Shown here: one piece after another, positions 47,158 to 59,730 of the stretch
Layout: each line of letters opens with the position of its first letter
Position numbering within the stretch: position 1 is the stretch's first letter
Assembly: GCA_030068075.1 (NCBI GenBank)
Contig: CM057828.1
Span: 112,271,699-112,335,698 of the forward strand
Direction of reading: 5' to 3'
Source: Paguma larvata
Lineage: Eukaryota; Chordata; Mammalia; Carnivora; Viverridae
Length of the DNA stretch: 64,000 nucleotides
Notes under the pieces: generated by a model
What the model was told of the DNA's origin: nothing
Database searches by the model: none
The model's input: only the letters and a program-made list of their open reading frames with translations
Program-made: the position numbers and the translations under genes

Positions 47158-49553
47158 AATTAGCCTGGATCGTGCTGGGTATTTAAAATAAGTATAAGTT
47201 GGTGTAAATTTTCTATTCTTGTTTTTTTTTTTTTTTAATTCTAGCCTTTTTAGTTTTCTTAGCAAAAATTTTACTTAGTGAATTTTGACTCTGAGTTAGA
47301 CTCTTCTGTGTCCTGATATATATAATGATATTTATATATATAGTGCATTTCCTTATGTTTGGATATAGTCTTACTGATGCTGGGTTTGACTGTATGGCAG
47401 GAGATATTATTGCCTAAGATATGGGCCAGATTCTTTGATATGAACACTTCATATTGTTCCTACTAGTTAGTGTCTTCGTGTTCTATGGATACCTAATATA
47501 TGTTTATAATTCAATAGTGTGCTTAAAATGGGATGTTCTTCTTTCCTTCAGTTTAGTAGTATGTAGTCAGTCCTGTACACATCTGTCTCACCTTCTGTTC
47601 TCTCATCAGCTCAAGCTAAACACGGAACTGTGAAGTTGCAAATCTTCGTTGCACACATGGTTTTGTTATTCAAGTGCATGGGGACGTGGTCTTCCAAATG
47701 TGTGAACTGTCTTAGTGTCATAATTCCTCAGATTCATTCCTCTACTGCTAAATATTCTGCCCTTCCCCAACTGGGCCTCCGCACCCCCACTTTCCCTGCT
47801 TGTCTTCCTTGTTATCCCATCATTGTCTCAGGTGGACCATCGCCCTGTCTGCAGGCAGAGTGTGGGGGGCTCCTCACTGATCTGAAGTGAACCATCCAAA
47901 GTAGCAATGATGACTTGTCTGCTCATTGCTTCGATAAGGCCCTCCAGTAACTTCAAACTACATTAAGCATTATTATTTTCATTTAGGCTTCAAGTCTTCC
48001 TAAGCACGTATGAATCCTCTTCGATCCAATATAAGTCAGTAAAATCATAGTTCCCGTCCTTTGTCTGCCTAATTCTCCTCAGGTTTTCTGAACCACAAGC
48101 ACTTGGGTAAGTTGGAGGCTTTTACTTTTTGCTTTGCCCTTGCATTGATTTTGATGTAGTCCAGATGGGATGTCTGTACTTGATAGCTGTCTTGATGAAA
48201 AGATAATTCTCTGTTTGACAAATGTGACAACTCTGCTAATTTTCCTCTTTTACAAAGTATTGTGACTTTATTCTTGTCTGTGTAGGAAATAAATATGTAT
48301 CCTGGCTCCTTTTTTATCCATTACTTCTTATTCCCCTCTTCTGTCCATCCTAAAGATCCAGAAAATAATTTTTATAATAAAGATGAATTTTGTGACGTGG
48401 GTCCGTACCAAATGGTAATAAGCCTTTATGTGACTTTTTGGTGTAAGTTTCTGACTGATGCAGTTTGTGTTCGGAGAGTTTGTCTTTTGGTGTGAAGGAT
48501 CTCCTCGTGAATTTTCAAGTCTCAGAATCTTTTGTTTTCCTATATAACTGTATAACTTTGAAATGGAAGATAAAAGTTTATCATCAATTTTTAATCCTTC
48601 AAACTGTAAATAGAAATCAAGCAAGAGTTCTTGATATTTTTCTTATAAATATGTTATAATTATAGCAAGAACTCTTGTAAAAACTGCAAGAAGACCTGAT
48701 GTTAAAAGGTTTAAAAGCAAGATCTGTTTTAAAACCCAACCAACCAACCTCCTGAGATGAATTACACCGCTGGCTGGTTTACCACCATCTCTGGATGTAG
48801 CCAGGGTTCCCCAAGGTTTTGTCCTGCCAAAACTACGGGGGGATAACTACTTACAATGACAAAATTGATCCTGTACCTGATGAACCATGTCTTAATGTCA
48901 CTTCATGAGTTGGGGGGCCAGAGATCCAGAATGACTGTGAGTAATCTGAATGGACGTTCATCGTCAGATCTGAGTAACTCTGTTTCCGTAAGGCAGTGCC
49001 TGCGTGGTATAACTGATCATCCCCACTGTGTTTCTTTATTCCGTCTAGTGCTGGCCGTCTGGAGGGAAGTGAGAAGCATATGCAGTCCTCTCAGTAAAGG
49101 GATTAATACTATTTTCCTGTTGCCACTTGAAGCAGTTTGCAAGATTGGTGTGCAAATATTTCAGCATGTTTCGTGTTCGTGAGAAATCGTTTGTTCCCTG
49201 GTGCCTCAGTCCAGATTTTGAAATAGGATCATGCACTTGCACAGAGTTTACATAAGGCGATATTGTCAGAAGTTTGTCAGTGAATATATAATATTGATAT
49301 CATCATAATTACAGCGATTGAGGTTTCTTACAAGTGTTTGTCAGACAGGTTTATCTTGAGCATAAGATAAAATGAGATACCTTGAACTTAAACTGCTTGA
49401 GAACAGAGAGCATTTTGTCGTATTTCTTTTCTTCCCACTCTTCCTTAGTATGGAAATGTCTAGACTGACTCGGGTCAAGGGTGTGTGATCGCTTCTTTTC
49501 ATTTCTTTCTAGTTCACTCCTTACCCAAAACACGGGGCTCATCGTTGCCTGTG

Positions 49554-49584
<31 letters not shown>

Positions 49585-49721
49585 CAATCATGGAAAGCCT
49601 TTCTCCCCCTTAATGTATTCCAGCAGGATAAACTTAAATTTTGTAATCTGTCTCTTTAATGCTTGGGCATACTCCTGTGTTTTAGCATTGATTTTGGAAT
49701 TTATCTTATTTATTAAAAAAG
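47158..49721. other. Unassigned mostly unique intron sequence
   Basis: A poly-T tract lies at 49554-49582. Short frames only. No repeat is named. Confidence 0.45.
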
Positions 49722-49940
49722 TTTTTAAAGTTTTATTTATTTTTAAGAGAGAGAGCATGTGCGCATGCTTGCGCTGGGAGGGAAAGGGGCAGAGAAAGGA
49801 GGGAGACACAGAATCCGAAGCAGGCTCCAGGCTCTGAGCTGTCAGCACAGAGCCCGACGTGGAACTCAAACCCATCAACTGTGACATCATGATCTGAGCT
49901 GCAGTTGGACGCTCAACCACCTGGGCCACCCAGGTGCCCC
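49722..49940 (-). mobile_element. Felid-type SINEC, - orientation
   Basis: Complete, with the tract gcatgtgcgcatgcttgcgc inserted in the CT-rich part. Head ends gccacccaggtgcccc. Confidence 0.92.
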
Positions 49941-49989
49941 TGGATTTTTTTTTTTTTTATTTAAAAAATGCTCATATAGATTGTATAGC

Positions 49990-50185
49990 TAAGTGAGGTG
50001 TCATTCTAAGCTTTACAAATAACTCACTCAGTCCTCATTACAATTCTGTAAGGTTAGCACTACTGTGTCTACTTTACAGATTAAAAATATGGCTGCACCG
50101 ATCTGTTAATTACCAGTTGCACAGTTGGAATTTGTAGTGACGTCATTTTGGCTCCAGAGTCTAAGCATCCTACCCCAGGGCCTTT
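49990..50185 (+). mobile_element. MIR
   Basis: agctttacaaataactcact, tcctcattacaattctgtaa and tgtctactttacagattaaa follow the MIR 5' half and core. Confidence 0.65.
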
Positions 50186-51689
50186 GTAAGTGTGGTTCTT
50201 TTCTGCAAGATTTTTCTACTCTCCTTGTTAATGTCCATGCTTCCCTCAATTCAGCCCAGTTGTGTCTCTAACAGGGGAGCTTCCCCTGAAGTCATTCACA
50301 TCCCTCAATTACACTTTCATGGTGTCACTGTCACTCCCTTACTAAAGCAGCTTTCACAGTTATAGCTTTGCCTTTATTTCCCCTGTAGTTTCCTACACTG
50401 CACCCAGGGAGGAATTTGTTTGCTCTTTTCCTTCCCGTCACCTTTGTAGCCCCTGTCCTTACCAGTGCCTGGCACGCGGTGAGCGCCTGGTATTTGTAGA
50501 CTGAGGTCGGAAAGGAGCACGTGGCTCTTTGAAACGCACAGGGTCTCGGGACTTTGCCCGCTTCCTACACACACTCCTCAAAATATCGTCAAGTGTGTTT
50601 TGTTAAACCTTTCATGCAACTTGGAGGTAAGTATGTTACCATGCTTGTTCTGCCTTTCAGATCATCTCCGGGGTCCTGAAGGAGGGGAATAAGGCAGCAG
50701 TAGCTGTCACCAGGAAGTTAATTATTGAGTGAACCGGTGCCAGATTGCGTGGAGGCAGTTCTGCTTTCTGGGGATAGCAAGTTGCCGTCCTCTGTGGCTG
50801 GGACGGAATTCCAGGGGAAAGCGTGAGCCCTACAGCTGGAGAAAGGGTTCCGTCAGATCATTACCCAGAAACGAAAATTTTAAAATGATAAAAGTAACAT
50901 CAGTTTTGTAAAAACTCAAGCAGTGCAGAAATGTGTACAGCAAAAAAGAGAGTAATTGTTTCCTGTTCTGGTTTTTCTTCATAGATTAGACGCTGATAGC
51001 CCCCGGAGGCCGGTGCTGCAGATGGCTCCTCTGGGCTATCGAAAAGCATAATGAATGAGTGAATAAATGAGTGGATCACTGGATCAAAACGAATGCAAGC
51101 TTTAAATTTTCATATTGTCAATAACGTGCACCAATTTATGACTTTCCTGCTTTGTTCATTTTTTCATTCTCCCAGATGTCTCAGCCTTTTTTTTTTTTTC
51201 TTTTCAGAAGCAAGCACTTGCTTCCCTGTCCTTACTCTCAGCAGGTGACCATGTTTCATAGTTTTCTGAAAATACGGCAGTGATCATAAGGGAGTCACCA
51301 CATGTTCCCCGTACCACATTTCCAGAACATTCTGCCTTCCTCCTTGGGACTGTAGGTGAACCAGCCATACTTGTATCTACTGCCATCCCTTTGCTTGTAC
51401 GCCAGACCCCAGTCCGCCCATCTGCTGGGGCAGATCCTTCCGTCTCTTACGTTGTCGAAATTTCTTTGTAGTGGATATGCTGGGCTTTTTGCTTTTCCAT
51501 CTTAAAAACTTTTTCACTCCCCGTTCCTGTACAAATACCAGTTCTTGGTAGGAAGTCGTAGGGTGGTCTGTATTTACAGAAGTTGTCTATAATTGCCGTT
51601 TCCAACATGTCTCCATTTTTCGTGCCCTTCGTCCTGGCTTCTTCACTCTTCGTGATGCCAGAATTCATAAGCTCCATGTTGCTAAATCC
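50186..51689. other. Intron sequence with an L2-like scrap
   Basis: About 50395-50510 resembles an L2 3' end (gtgcctggcacgcggtgagc). The rest is unrecognised. Confidence 0.4.
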
Positions 51690-52294
51690 AATGGCTGATC
51701 CTCAGCCCTTATTCTGCCCGGCCTGTCCGTGACATTTGCTGCGGTGGACCATTCGTTCTTCCTTGGCCCATTTGGTTTCCTGGATGTCATGCTGCTGCTG
51801 CTGGGCTCTGAGTGGTGGCCAGCGGCTCCTCTCCTCCACGTCTAATCGGGAGGCCGCAGGCCTCAGTCCTGGACTCCTTTAGTCTACACTTAACGACCTT
51901 CAAGGATCTCCTTCAGGTCCATGGCTTTAAATACAGTCCATGTGCCAGTGGCTCCTAAATACAGGTCTTCAGCCCAGACTGCTCTGCTGAGCTCTCAACT
52001 CCCTGTGTCCGGCTGCTGCCAGCATCTCCACCTGGATACCCAATAGTTATCTTGAACTTACCTGTTCGACACTGAGCTTCCCTGTCACACTGATGGCAAC
52101 TTCAAACATTCTTGGAGAAATGTCTGATTATTTTTTTTATTTTTCATACCCCTCATTCAGACAGAAATTGAGAGTTAGCTCTTCCCTCGAAATGTCTCTG
52201 GAACTTGACTACTTCTATAACTTCCACTAGCTGCTGCCTGGGTGGGGACCACTGTTGTCTTGTGCCTGGATCAGTGCATTGACCCTCTGTCTCT

Positions 52295-52321
52295 GCCCTT
52301 GCCCTTGCCCTTGCCCTTGCT
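52295..52321. repeat. (CCCTTG)n short tandem repeat
   Basis: About four units of gccctt inside the L2 relic. Confidence 0.9.
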
Positions 52322-52378
52322 CCCCTACTATCTCTTCTCAATTCAGTAGCTGGAATAGTGCTTTTAAAATGTACAATT

Positions 52379-52592
52379 GGGGCGCCTGGGTGGCTCAGTC
52401 GGTTGAGCGTCCGATTTCGGCTCAGGTCATGATCTCGTGGTCTGTGAGTTCGAGCCCCGCGTCGGGCTCTGTGCTGATGGCTCAGAGCCTGGAGCCTGCT
52501 TCAGATTCTGCGTCTGCCTCTCTCTGCCCCTCCCCCACTCATGCTCTGTCTCTCTCTGTCTCAAAAATAAATAAACATTAAAAAAATTAAAA
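52379..52592 (+). mobile_element. Felid-type SINEC, + orientation, near consensus
   Basis: The cleanest copy here: ggggcgcctgggtggctcag head, gtgagttcgagccccgcgtc B-box region, intact body, aaaaataaataaacattaaa tail. Perfect 13-bp duplication aaaatgtacaatt at 52366-52378 and 52593-52605. It splits the L2 relic. Confidence 0.96.
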
Positions 52593-53310
52593 AAAATGTA
52601 CAATTATGTTACTCCTCTCTCAGAACCCTGCAGTGGCCCTGTCCCTCTGAAGCAAAAGTTGAATTCTTTGCAATATTTGTACAATAAGACCTATGTGATC
52701 CGGTCCCCAATTTTCTCTGTTCTATCATTTCTTATGCCCCCTTCCCCCTTCTCCCCCCTTCACCCCTTCCTCTCTTCCTCCTTCCCCCTGCTTGAGTCAT
52801 GCTGGACTTCTTGCCCTTCCTTAGATACTCTAGCGTTCCCAGTCTCTTAGAGGTTTGAGTTTTTGTATTGTCCGATCCTTCTGCCTGGAAAGCTTGTCCC
52901 TCAGAAACTCACAAGGCTAACGCCTTCACCTTCAAGGCTTTGCTCATTTGTCACTTTCTCATTGTAGTCACCCAGACTCCTTAATTTGTCATTGCCATAT
53001 GCCAGCGGCCCAGCAGTGGATCTGCCTCACAGTGCTCTACTTTGTCTTTTTCTGTCAGTACTTGTCACCTTCCTTTCCATCATACTGTCTCGTTTCCTTC
53101 TAATGCTTGCTATCGGTCTTCCCCCTGGAGCACTAGCTCAAGGTCGGGATCTCAGAGTTTACAGTACGTACAGACACCTCGACCAGCCTTTGGGCACATA
53201 GGACTTACGATGTTCAGTGAATGCTGGCTGAACGAAGGAGTGTGTAGCAGACCAAATGACGGTTAGGCTTGTTTTCCTACAGCTTTGCCAAGACTGGGTA
53301 TTCGCAAATT

Positions 53311-53525
53311 TTTTTTTTCTTAATGTTTGTTTATTTTTGAGAGACATAGAGACAGAGTATGAGCAGGGGAAGGGCAGAGAGAGAGGGAGACACAGAATCC
53401 GAAGCAGGCTCCAGGCTCTGAGCTGTCAGCACAGAGCCTGACGCGGGGCCCTGAACTCACAGACCGTGAGATCATGACCTGAGCTGAAGTCGGCCGCTTA
53501 ACCGACTGAGCCACCCAGGCACCCC
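53311..53525 (-). mobile_element. Felid-type SINEC, - orientation, near consensus
   Basis: Complete. 16-bp duplication tgggtattcgcaaatt at 53295-53310 and 53526-53541. Confidence 0.95.
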
Positions 53526-53541
53526 TGGGTATTCGCAAATT

Positions 53542-54544
53542 TAATTATTTCCTAAATTGATAGGAGGAAATGATGCGCTTTGTTTGACTTTTTAGAATTA
53601 TTTGAAATTACGTATCAGGTTGAACCCATTGGGGACCATCTCTTCTGCCACCGTTTGCCTGCTCATGTGCCGTTCCCCATTTGTGTGTCTGTTTATTCAT
53701 CTCTCATTACACTTCGTATCAGCACCTGCTTGGTGCAAATAACTTTTGGCAGTTTCTCTGCAAACCTCTCTCTCTCTCTCTCTCTTTTTTTTTTTCGATA
53801 GGTGAAAATTTTATTTATTGCAAAGTCTGGCGTTGTCATTTTTGATTTGTAAGTTCTGTGGACGCTAAGAAAATCACTTAACTCCAACATGACAAAAATG
53901 TTCTATGAAATCTTCCTCTAGTTTATATTTGATATATTTGGTCCATCTGTAATTGGGGTGTCAGGTTAGTCCTTTAACTTTTCTCTTAGAGATAGCTCTT
54001 GAAGGTTTTTGTGTAGGAGATTTAAATACTGGGCTTATTATCGAGAGAGAGGCAGAGCGGAGGCTAAGTCCTGAATATGCCACTTCCTCAGCTGAATGTA
54101 TTTCCTCCTGTGTAATGAAGGTAGTACTGGAACTACTTATGAAGAGCCTTAGGTGAGCTAACATGCAAACCACTTCCCTACCCTTAGCTCTGTAAGTATT
54201 AGGTATGACCACTGCTACTAGGAATTGCATCTGGTAATAATTATTACTATTATTTTAGGAAGCTTTATTAGTTGGTCGTGGGAAGGATAGATTAAGGAGG
54301 AGAGAAAAAACAGAAATAGGCATAATTTTTAATAACTTATTTTGTTTTTGTTTTTGTTTTTTAAGGGAAGGTGAAACTATAGAGGGTTTGACTATGATGG
54401 TGGGAACCTTTCTTTACTTACTGTTAAAATTACTATTCAAATCCACTGATTTGAGTAATCTTATGAAGTAATGAAATCTTAATCCCAGATGAGGATTCCT
54501 CATAATTATCTTTTAATATATGTGTGTGCATATGTGTGTGTGTG
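53542..54544. other. Unassigned intron sequence, simple repeats
   Basis: (CT)n lies at 53767-53785 with a T run after it. (TG)n lies at 54520-54548. A weak MIR-like scrap lies near 54085-54230. Confidence 0.45.
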
Positions 54545-54548
54545 TGTA

Positions 54549-54723
54549 GTATTTACAGAGTGTGAGTGGGGGAGAGGGGCAGAGAGAGGGAGAGAGAGAA
54601 TCTTAAGCAAGCTCCATGCTCAGTATGGATGCGATTCAGGGCTCAATCTCATGACCTTGGGACCATGACCTGAGCTGAAGTCAAAAGTTGAACGCTCAAC
54701 TGACTGAGCCAGCCAGGCGCTCC
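54549..54723 (-). mobile_element. SINEC, shortened, - orientation
   Basis: It lacks the usual A-rich end, which is replaced by a (TG)n run on its left. tRNA-like part ends gccagccaggcgctcc. Confidence 0.85.
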
Positions 54724-55739
54724 TCTTCTGATTAATATATTATAACTTTGGGTGAATTGTTTATTCAGCATGATTACATTTCCTTACCATTTAGGTCAGT
54801 GTTGTCTACCTTCCCCAGACCTCGATCAAATCCACCCACCTGTTATGTTATGTGTATCTTACTATGAAGATAATAAGATTATTATGGAATTATGACTTTA
54901 GCTTTGCAACACTACTTTTATAAAAAGAAAATCACAAGACAATGTGAAGTTGCTAAAACATGGAAGTGTTTCAATCTGTATATAAAATGCTGCTCCTGAC
55001 CCTCTGTCACTCGTGTTGGCTCAGGGCTCAGAAAGCCTCAAGAGCATACTCTGGCCAGACGTTGTTGGTGAGGAGAAGTAAGCCTTTAGATTTTTATCTT
55101 TAAGGAAGATGACATATGTTTATCCTTCAGCATAGTAAGGCTACAAAGATGCCAGCTGTAGCCCATTTAACTTCAAATGAGTCAGTGAAGTTAAATTGAG
55201 ATCATGGTCTTCATATGCGATGGCTTAATGAACTGGCTCCCAGAGTGAGCGGTTTCATCTGTATTCAGAACATTCCCGTTACTATATTATTTTTCATGAT
55301 TTCAGCCAGCCAGCATCTGCCATCTAACACCGGGGAAGGGGAGTGTAGGCTTTAGTGACCAATCTAAAAATCTGAAAACCTCTTTGCCTTTCTCTGCAAT
55401 TAGCTCCTCTTGCCATAAACACCTTCCTTAGCTCCTAAAATCTTGCTCTTTTTGTATTTTTGTATTTTTTTCCCCAGATTTAGTTTTTGTGTGCGTGTAT
55501 TTTTAATTGTTGGAAAATGGCATTCTGTCTCTGCCCTCTAGGCATTTTTGAGGACGTTAAAGTTAAGAGACTGATCTTTGGATGGGCATGAGTGTTCTTT
55601 GTCACCTTTGAACTTAGCACTTTGACTTAATTAACGTCCTCTAACTGATCTGTTGGGTGGAGGCCTAGCATCTGCTAACATAGGCAATACTGTTTCTCTT
55701 TGAAAATCCGTATTTGTAAAATCTTTACCTTCACTAACC
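54724..55739. other. Unassigned intron sequence
   Basis: Nothing is recognised. Confidence 0.45.
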
Positions 55740-56730
55740 ACTGACTGAATATTTGTCATGTGTCCCCACTGCCAAACAACAGAAAGTCACAGAAGAATAA
55801 AAACAGAAAGGTAGCATCCTTTCTTCCCCAAAAAAGAGAACCGCCCCACCCCCGATGTACGCACGCACTTAAATCTACATGTGGAGGATGGGACCAGATA
55901 TCATTGTATTGGCTCTCAGCTCCAAATCCAGACATGTTTGCCTGCCCCGCGAAAGTTAAACTGGGCCCTTTAAGTATGCTTCCTTGCAGCTGGCATCACG
56001 GGAGGGCACCAGTGGCATGCTGCAGGAGGAAGACGTGTCTCTTCCTTGCTCTGGTGTTTTTCCCTTCTTTCTGTTCCTCCCACGGGACTGGCAGCAGCCC
56101 ATGTGGGAAGCATCCAGCGGTGCTTACCCCTTTGAGTTCCGGTGGCACCCTGGTGGGCGGCTTCCTCTTGAGTCTCAGTGACACTCCCGTAGAGGAGTTC
56201 CTGGTGGGTCTCTCAGGCACCCAGAAGTCACCTTGCCAGTGTTGACAAGCTAGCCCCAAGGGGGTATTTTCTGTTATTTGGTCCTTTCCACGGTTGTCTG
56301 CCCACGTGCGGGGATTATTTTGCCTTTCCAGTCCTGGCTATGGTTTCCTGTCACCCAGGCTCCACCCACCTGTACCCTGGTGAAGCATTTCCTGGTTGAC
56401 AGTTCCCAGCCATGCCTTTCTACTCACCCACCCACCTGCAGTGGTGTTTGCTGCTGGCCTAGTGACAGTGGACAAGCTATGGCCCAGGGAAACCCAGCCG
56501 CTGGGTGGGTATCGTCACACCACCTCCAACAAGCTCGTCTTGGGAAAGGGGCTCCTCTTCCACTATTGTTTCCTTCTGGGTCTTCGCCTTCATCCCTAGG
56601 CATTCTTGAGATTTTGCTTTACCACTTCATACATAATCCTCTGTTAGACTTTTATATTAAAATTTCCATGTTCAAATTACCACCCAGCTCTCGTTTCCAG
56701 ATGGGACGATGACTGAGGCAAGCATATAAG
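55740..56730. other. GC-richer block, probable old repeat, unassigned
   Basis: Richer in C and G than its surroundings and open in one frame for 161 codons (55760-56245) and 144 codons (56278-56712). The ending (acttttatattaaaatttcc, then gatgggacgatgactgaggc) resembles an ancient repeat I cannot name. No protein family is recognised. Confidence 0.35.
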
Positions 56731-57373
56731 GCAGAAATGGGGGTTCGAGTACTTCCTAGAAGTGTTTTCTTCAGCTTTACAGGATTTTGGTGCATTTAAA
56801 AATCTATACATTTGCATGGTTATTGCTGACTTTCACCCTGGGTATCGTCCACCCTGGCAATGCACCCTTCCAGGCCCAGTTTTCTTCCTTCAGACCGTAG
56901 CTCACATCCTGCCAGCACTAGCATAGGCTTCTTTGACATTTAGCAATCACTGTCTCCTTTAAATCACGATAGTTATTGTACATATTAATCAAATGACCCT
57001 TGTCATATTTTAGCTTTACCGTGGTTGCCTTTTCTCTCAGTATATAAAACACACTAATACAAAAATATTGTGTTTTTTCCCCCTGCTGGAATATTTTTAC
57101 GAGATAGTTTTTTCATGTGCATCTTTGACATTGTCTGGCACCATATGTACCCAAATATAAGGTGAGGGTTTTTTTCCTCCACTGTTAAAATTCTCTCTCA
57201 GAAAAGAGAGAGCTGCCTTATATTCAAGCCCTGACAAAATTTCTTAGGACAGTTTTCTCATTTTACACAAAAATGTGTTGACTGGAGAAGCCTCAGTTAC
57301 TCTCATATAACCAAAATTCCCATTTTTGGGAGTCACTGAGACATCACTTGACAGAATATTTGTTGTTTTAAAG
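56731..57373. other. Unassigned intron sequence, possible small MITE
   Basis: ccaaatataaggtg (57150-57163) and gccttatattcaag (57214-57227) are inverted relative to each other and could be the ends of a short DNA transposon. Confidence 0.35.
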
Positions 57374-57389
57374 AGATAAGGTAGTTTAA

Positions 57390-57405
57390 TGTATTTTGTT
57401 TTGTT

Positions 57406-57455
<50 letters not shown>

Positions 57456-57621
57456 TGTGAGCAGGGGAAGGGCAGAGAGAGAGGCAGACACAGAATCCAA
57501 AGCAGGCTGCAGGCCCCGAGCTCTCAGTACAGAGCCCGACACGGGGCTCAAATTCACGAGCCATGAGACCACGACCTGAGCTGAAGTCAGACGCTTAACC
57601 AACTGAGCCACCCAGGTGCCC
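57390..57621 (-). mobile_element. Felid-type SINEC, - orientation, with (GA)n expansion
   Basis: The purine tract has grown to about 20 GA units (57408-57450). Flanks gataaggtagttta / gacaaggtagttta form an imperfect duplication. Confidence 0.93.
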
Positions 57622-58359
57622 TGAGACAAGGTAGTTTAAACTAGGCTTTGTTATTATTTCTTGGAGAGGGGTTAAAAACCTCACACCTGCAAATGTAAAA
57701 GATACTTAGAGACTAGGTTAGTGGTTTTGTTGTGGAGATCAAAAACAGAGCTACACAGGACAAGTGGAAAAGCAACCAGCGTTCCCGAGATTCTTAGTGA
57801 AGCCATCTCCCATGGGTTCAAAAAAGTGTTGCATCTCAAATAACTGGAAGCAAAAATGATCTCCTTCAGCCCTACGAGCGGCACTCGTGATGAGGAAGTC
57901 ATTGTGAAGAAGTTAAATTAAATGGTTGCATGAAATAGGCAAGTGGGACAGAACCCAAATATCTAAATTACAATATTTGTACTTAATAGGTAATTCAAAG
58001 TGTGTGTTCCTAGCCAAATTCTAATTTAAATATTATAAGCGGGCACGGGCAGCTCATCCACATCCCTGAACAGCAATTCGGTGTTTGAATATCGTATCAG
58101 CAGCCTGAACATCTATTTATTTTACTTAGAAGAAAATACGTTTCGAATATTGGACAAATAGAGGAGATCATTCATTATATTTAGGATTGCCTTCTCTTTG
58201 GGAGTAGATAACAGGTATTCTTTGTTATCGAAGCTGTGAGATCTCTGGGGTGGAGGTTGGCACCATAGTCTGTACCTACGTCCTAAGGAACCATTATAGT
58301 GCTCCAAATGTAAGAATTCATAAATGCCGATTCTTAGGAACGTGAACCTTAAAGGTGTT
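57622..58359. other. Unassigned mostly unique intron sequence
   Basis: Nothing is recognised. Confidence 0.45.
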
Positions 58360-58600
58360 AACTCAGGTGTCGTTCTTTGCTGAAGCCTTCCCTGATGTCT
58401 TCTTCCTCCTTGCCTCACCATGCAGTCTAGCCCTGCTCTGTACTTTCTAACAGACCTGTCTGTGCCTGGTCTGTGCTTGTCCTCTCCACTGTAAAGTCCC
58501 GAGGACAGGGGTCATGTTTGGTTTATCTTAGACCTTTAGAGCCACGAACAGTGCTTGGTTCATAGATACCATAAATGTGTACTGGAATGAGCCCTCATGG
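58360..58600 (+). mobile_element. L2 3' end
   Basis: gctgaagccttccctgatgt, actgtaaagtcccgaggaca and acgaacagtgcttggttcat reproduce the L2 3' end in order. Confidence 0.7.
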
Positions 58601-59280
58601 GCTTGAATGCCTACAGAGGAGGTAGTCCCTGCTTTTGCCCAGGGACCAAGTAGATTTAAGTAAGATTGTTCAAGATATCTCTTGTTATCTAAACTCCCAT
58701 TGCTTGTTCTCTGAATCTCAAGGATGAAAAACATTTGGATTTCATAGTGTTCTTCACTATTAGAACTCGACGAGCTAAATGCAAAAAGCATATGCGACAC
58801 AGACCCAGTTTTCACTGTTGGATGGCAGTGGTTTCTGGGGCCCCTGTGATGCATCTGAGAGGAAGCGATTGCCCGTGTTACCTGCGGTGAGGCCTCTTGC
58901 CCCGCCCTCCTAGCTCCTCTCACCCTCTTTCATTTCTGGTTGGTACTGTCCTGTCTTTTCTGGCTTTGGTCGGTGGCTCCCAGATGTGGGAGCTGAGGAG
59001 TAGTGACTGCTGTCATCTCTAGAGACCAAACTAGGGTGGTGTATAAATTAGGATTGCATAAAGCTAGGAAAACCCAGAAAACTCAGGTTTACGAGCTACT
59101 GCTAACAGAGAAATTATTTTAATTTAAACATAATATGGTTTATTCCCACAAAAAGTTAAGCAGTACTTGGGTAAAGCCAACACTTTCGATGTGTAAAAGA
59201 CTAGGGTGGTTTTATTTCTGAGTATGATTTTGTGTCCAGGGAATGTATAGCAAGGCTGTTGTTTTGACATTGAGCCATTG
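58601..59280. other. Unassigned intron sequence
   Basis: Nothing is recognised. Confidence 0.45.
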
Positions 59281-59286
59281 CAATGG

Positions 59287-59291
59287 TGCAT

Positions 59292-59341
<50 letters not shown>

Positions 59342-59365
59342 GTAAATATATAGATACATACATAC

Positions 59366-59418
<53 letters not shown>

Positions 59419-59419
59419 A
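59287..59419. repeat. Compound microsatellite (TG)n, (TATG)n, (TCTA)n
   Basis: (TG)n from 59287, TATG units at 59328-59342, a short AT bridge, then about 13 TCTA units from 59366 to 59419. Confidence 0.95.
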
Positions 59420-59524
59420 ATCAAATGCCTATTCTGCACCAGCCACAGGGCTCAATGCTGCCATATGCATCGTTCCCTTCAACTCTTAGAACAATCGTAT
59501 TTACCATAATATCTTCTTTCGTTT

Positions 59525-59730
59525 TGACTTTATTTTGAGGTAGTTGTGGATGCACATGTTGTAAGAAATAATATAGATCCTGTGTTCTCTTGACTTTGCT
59601 TCTACCAGTGGTAATATCTTACATAGCTGTAGTAATCACAATGGGCAGGTTGTCACCGAGCGACTCCATTAACCTTTTTCACACTTCACCTGTATCACAC
59701 GCACTGATTTGTGTACATGTGTATGTTTGT
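59525..59730 (-). mobile_element. Old L1 3'-end fragment, antisense
   Basis: gttgtaagaaataatataga, accagtggtaatatcttaca and caccgagcgactccattaac follow the antisense old-L1 3' end. It ends in a TG-rich run. Confidence 0.6.

Larger units (their letters stand above)
51690..53245 (+). mobile_element. Long L2 relic (ORF2 to 3' region)
   Basis: The + strand follows the L2 order: reverse-transcriptase-side sequence with tccatggctttaaatacagt and the decayed YADD region (catgtgccagtggctcct, 51939-51956), tctccacctggatacccaat, then gaaccctgcagtggccctgt after the nested SINE, aagacctatgtgatccggtc, cttctgcctggaaagcttgt and caaggctttgctcatttgtc, ending near atgctggctgaacgaagg. Much is missing and no frame survives. 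Confidence 0.7.

Noticed and set aside
57244..57629. Serine/leucine-rich minus-strand frames
   Set aside because: They read the (GA)n tract and body of a SINE, as do most MAQSV- and SLEPASDSVS-type peptides in this window.
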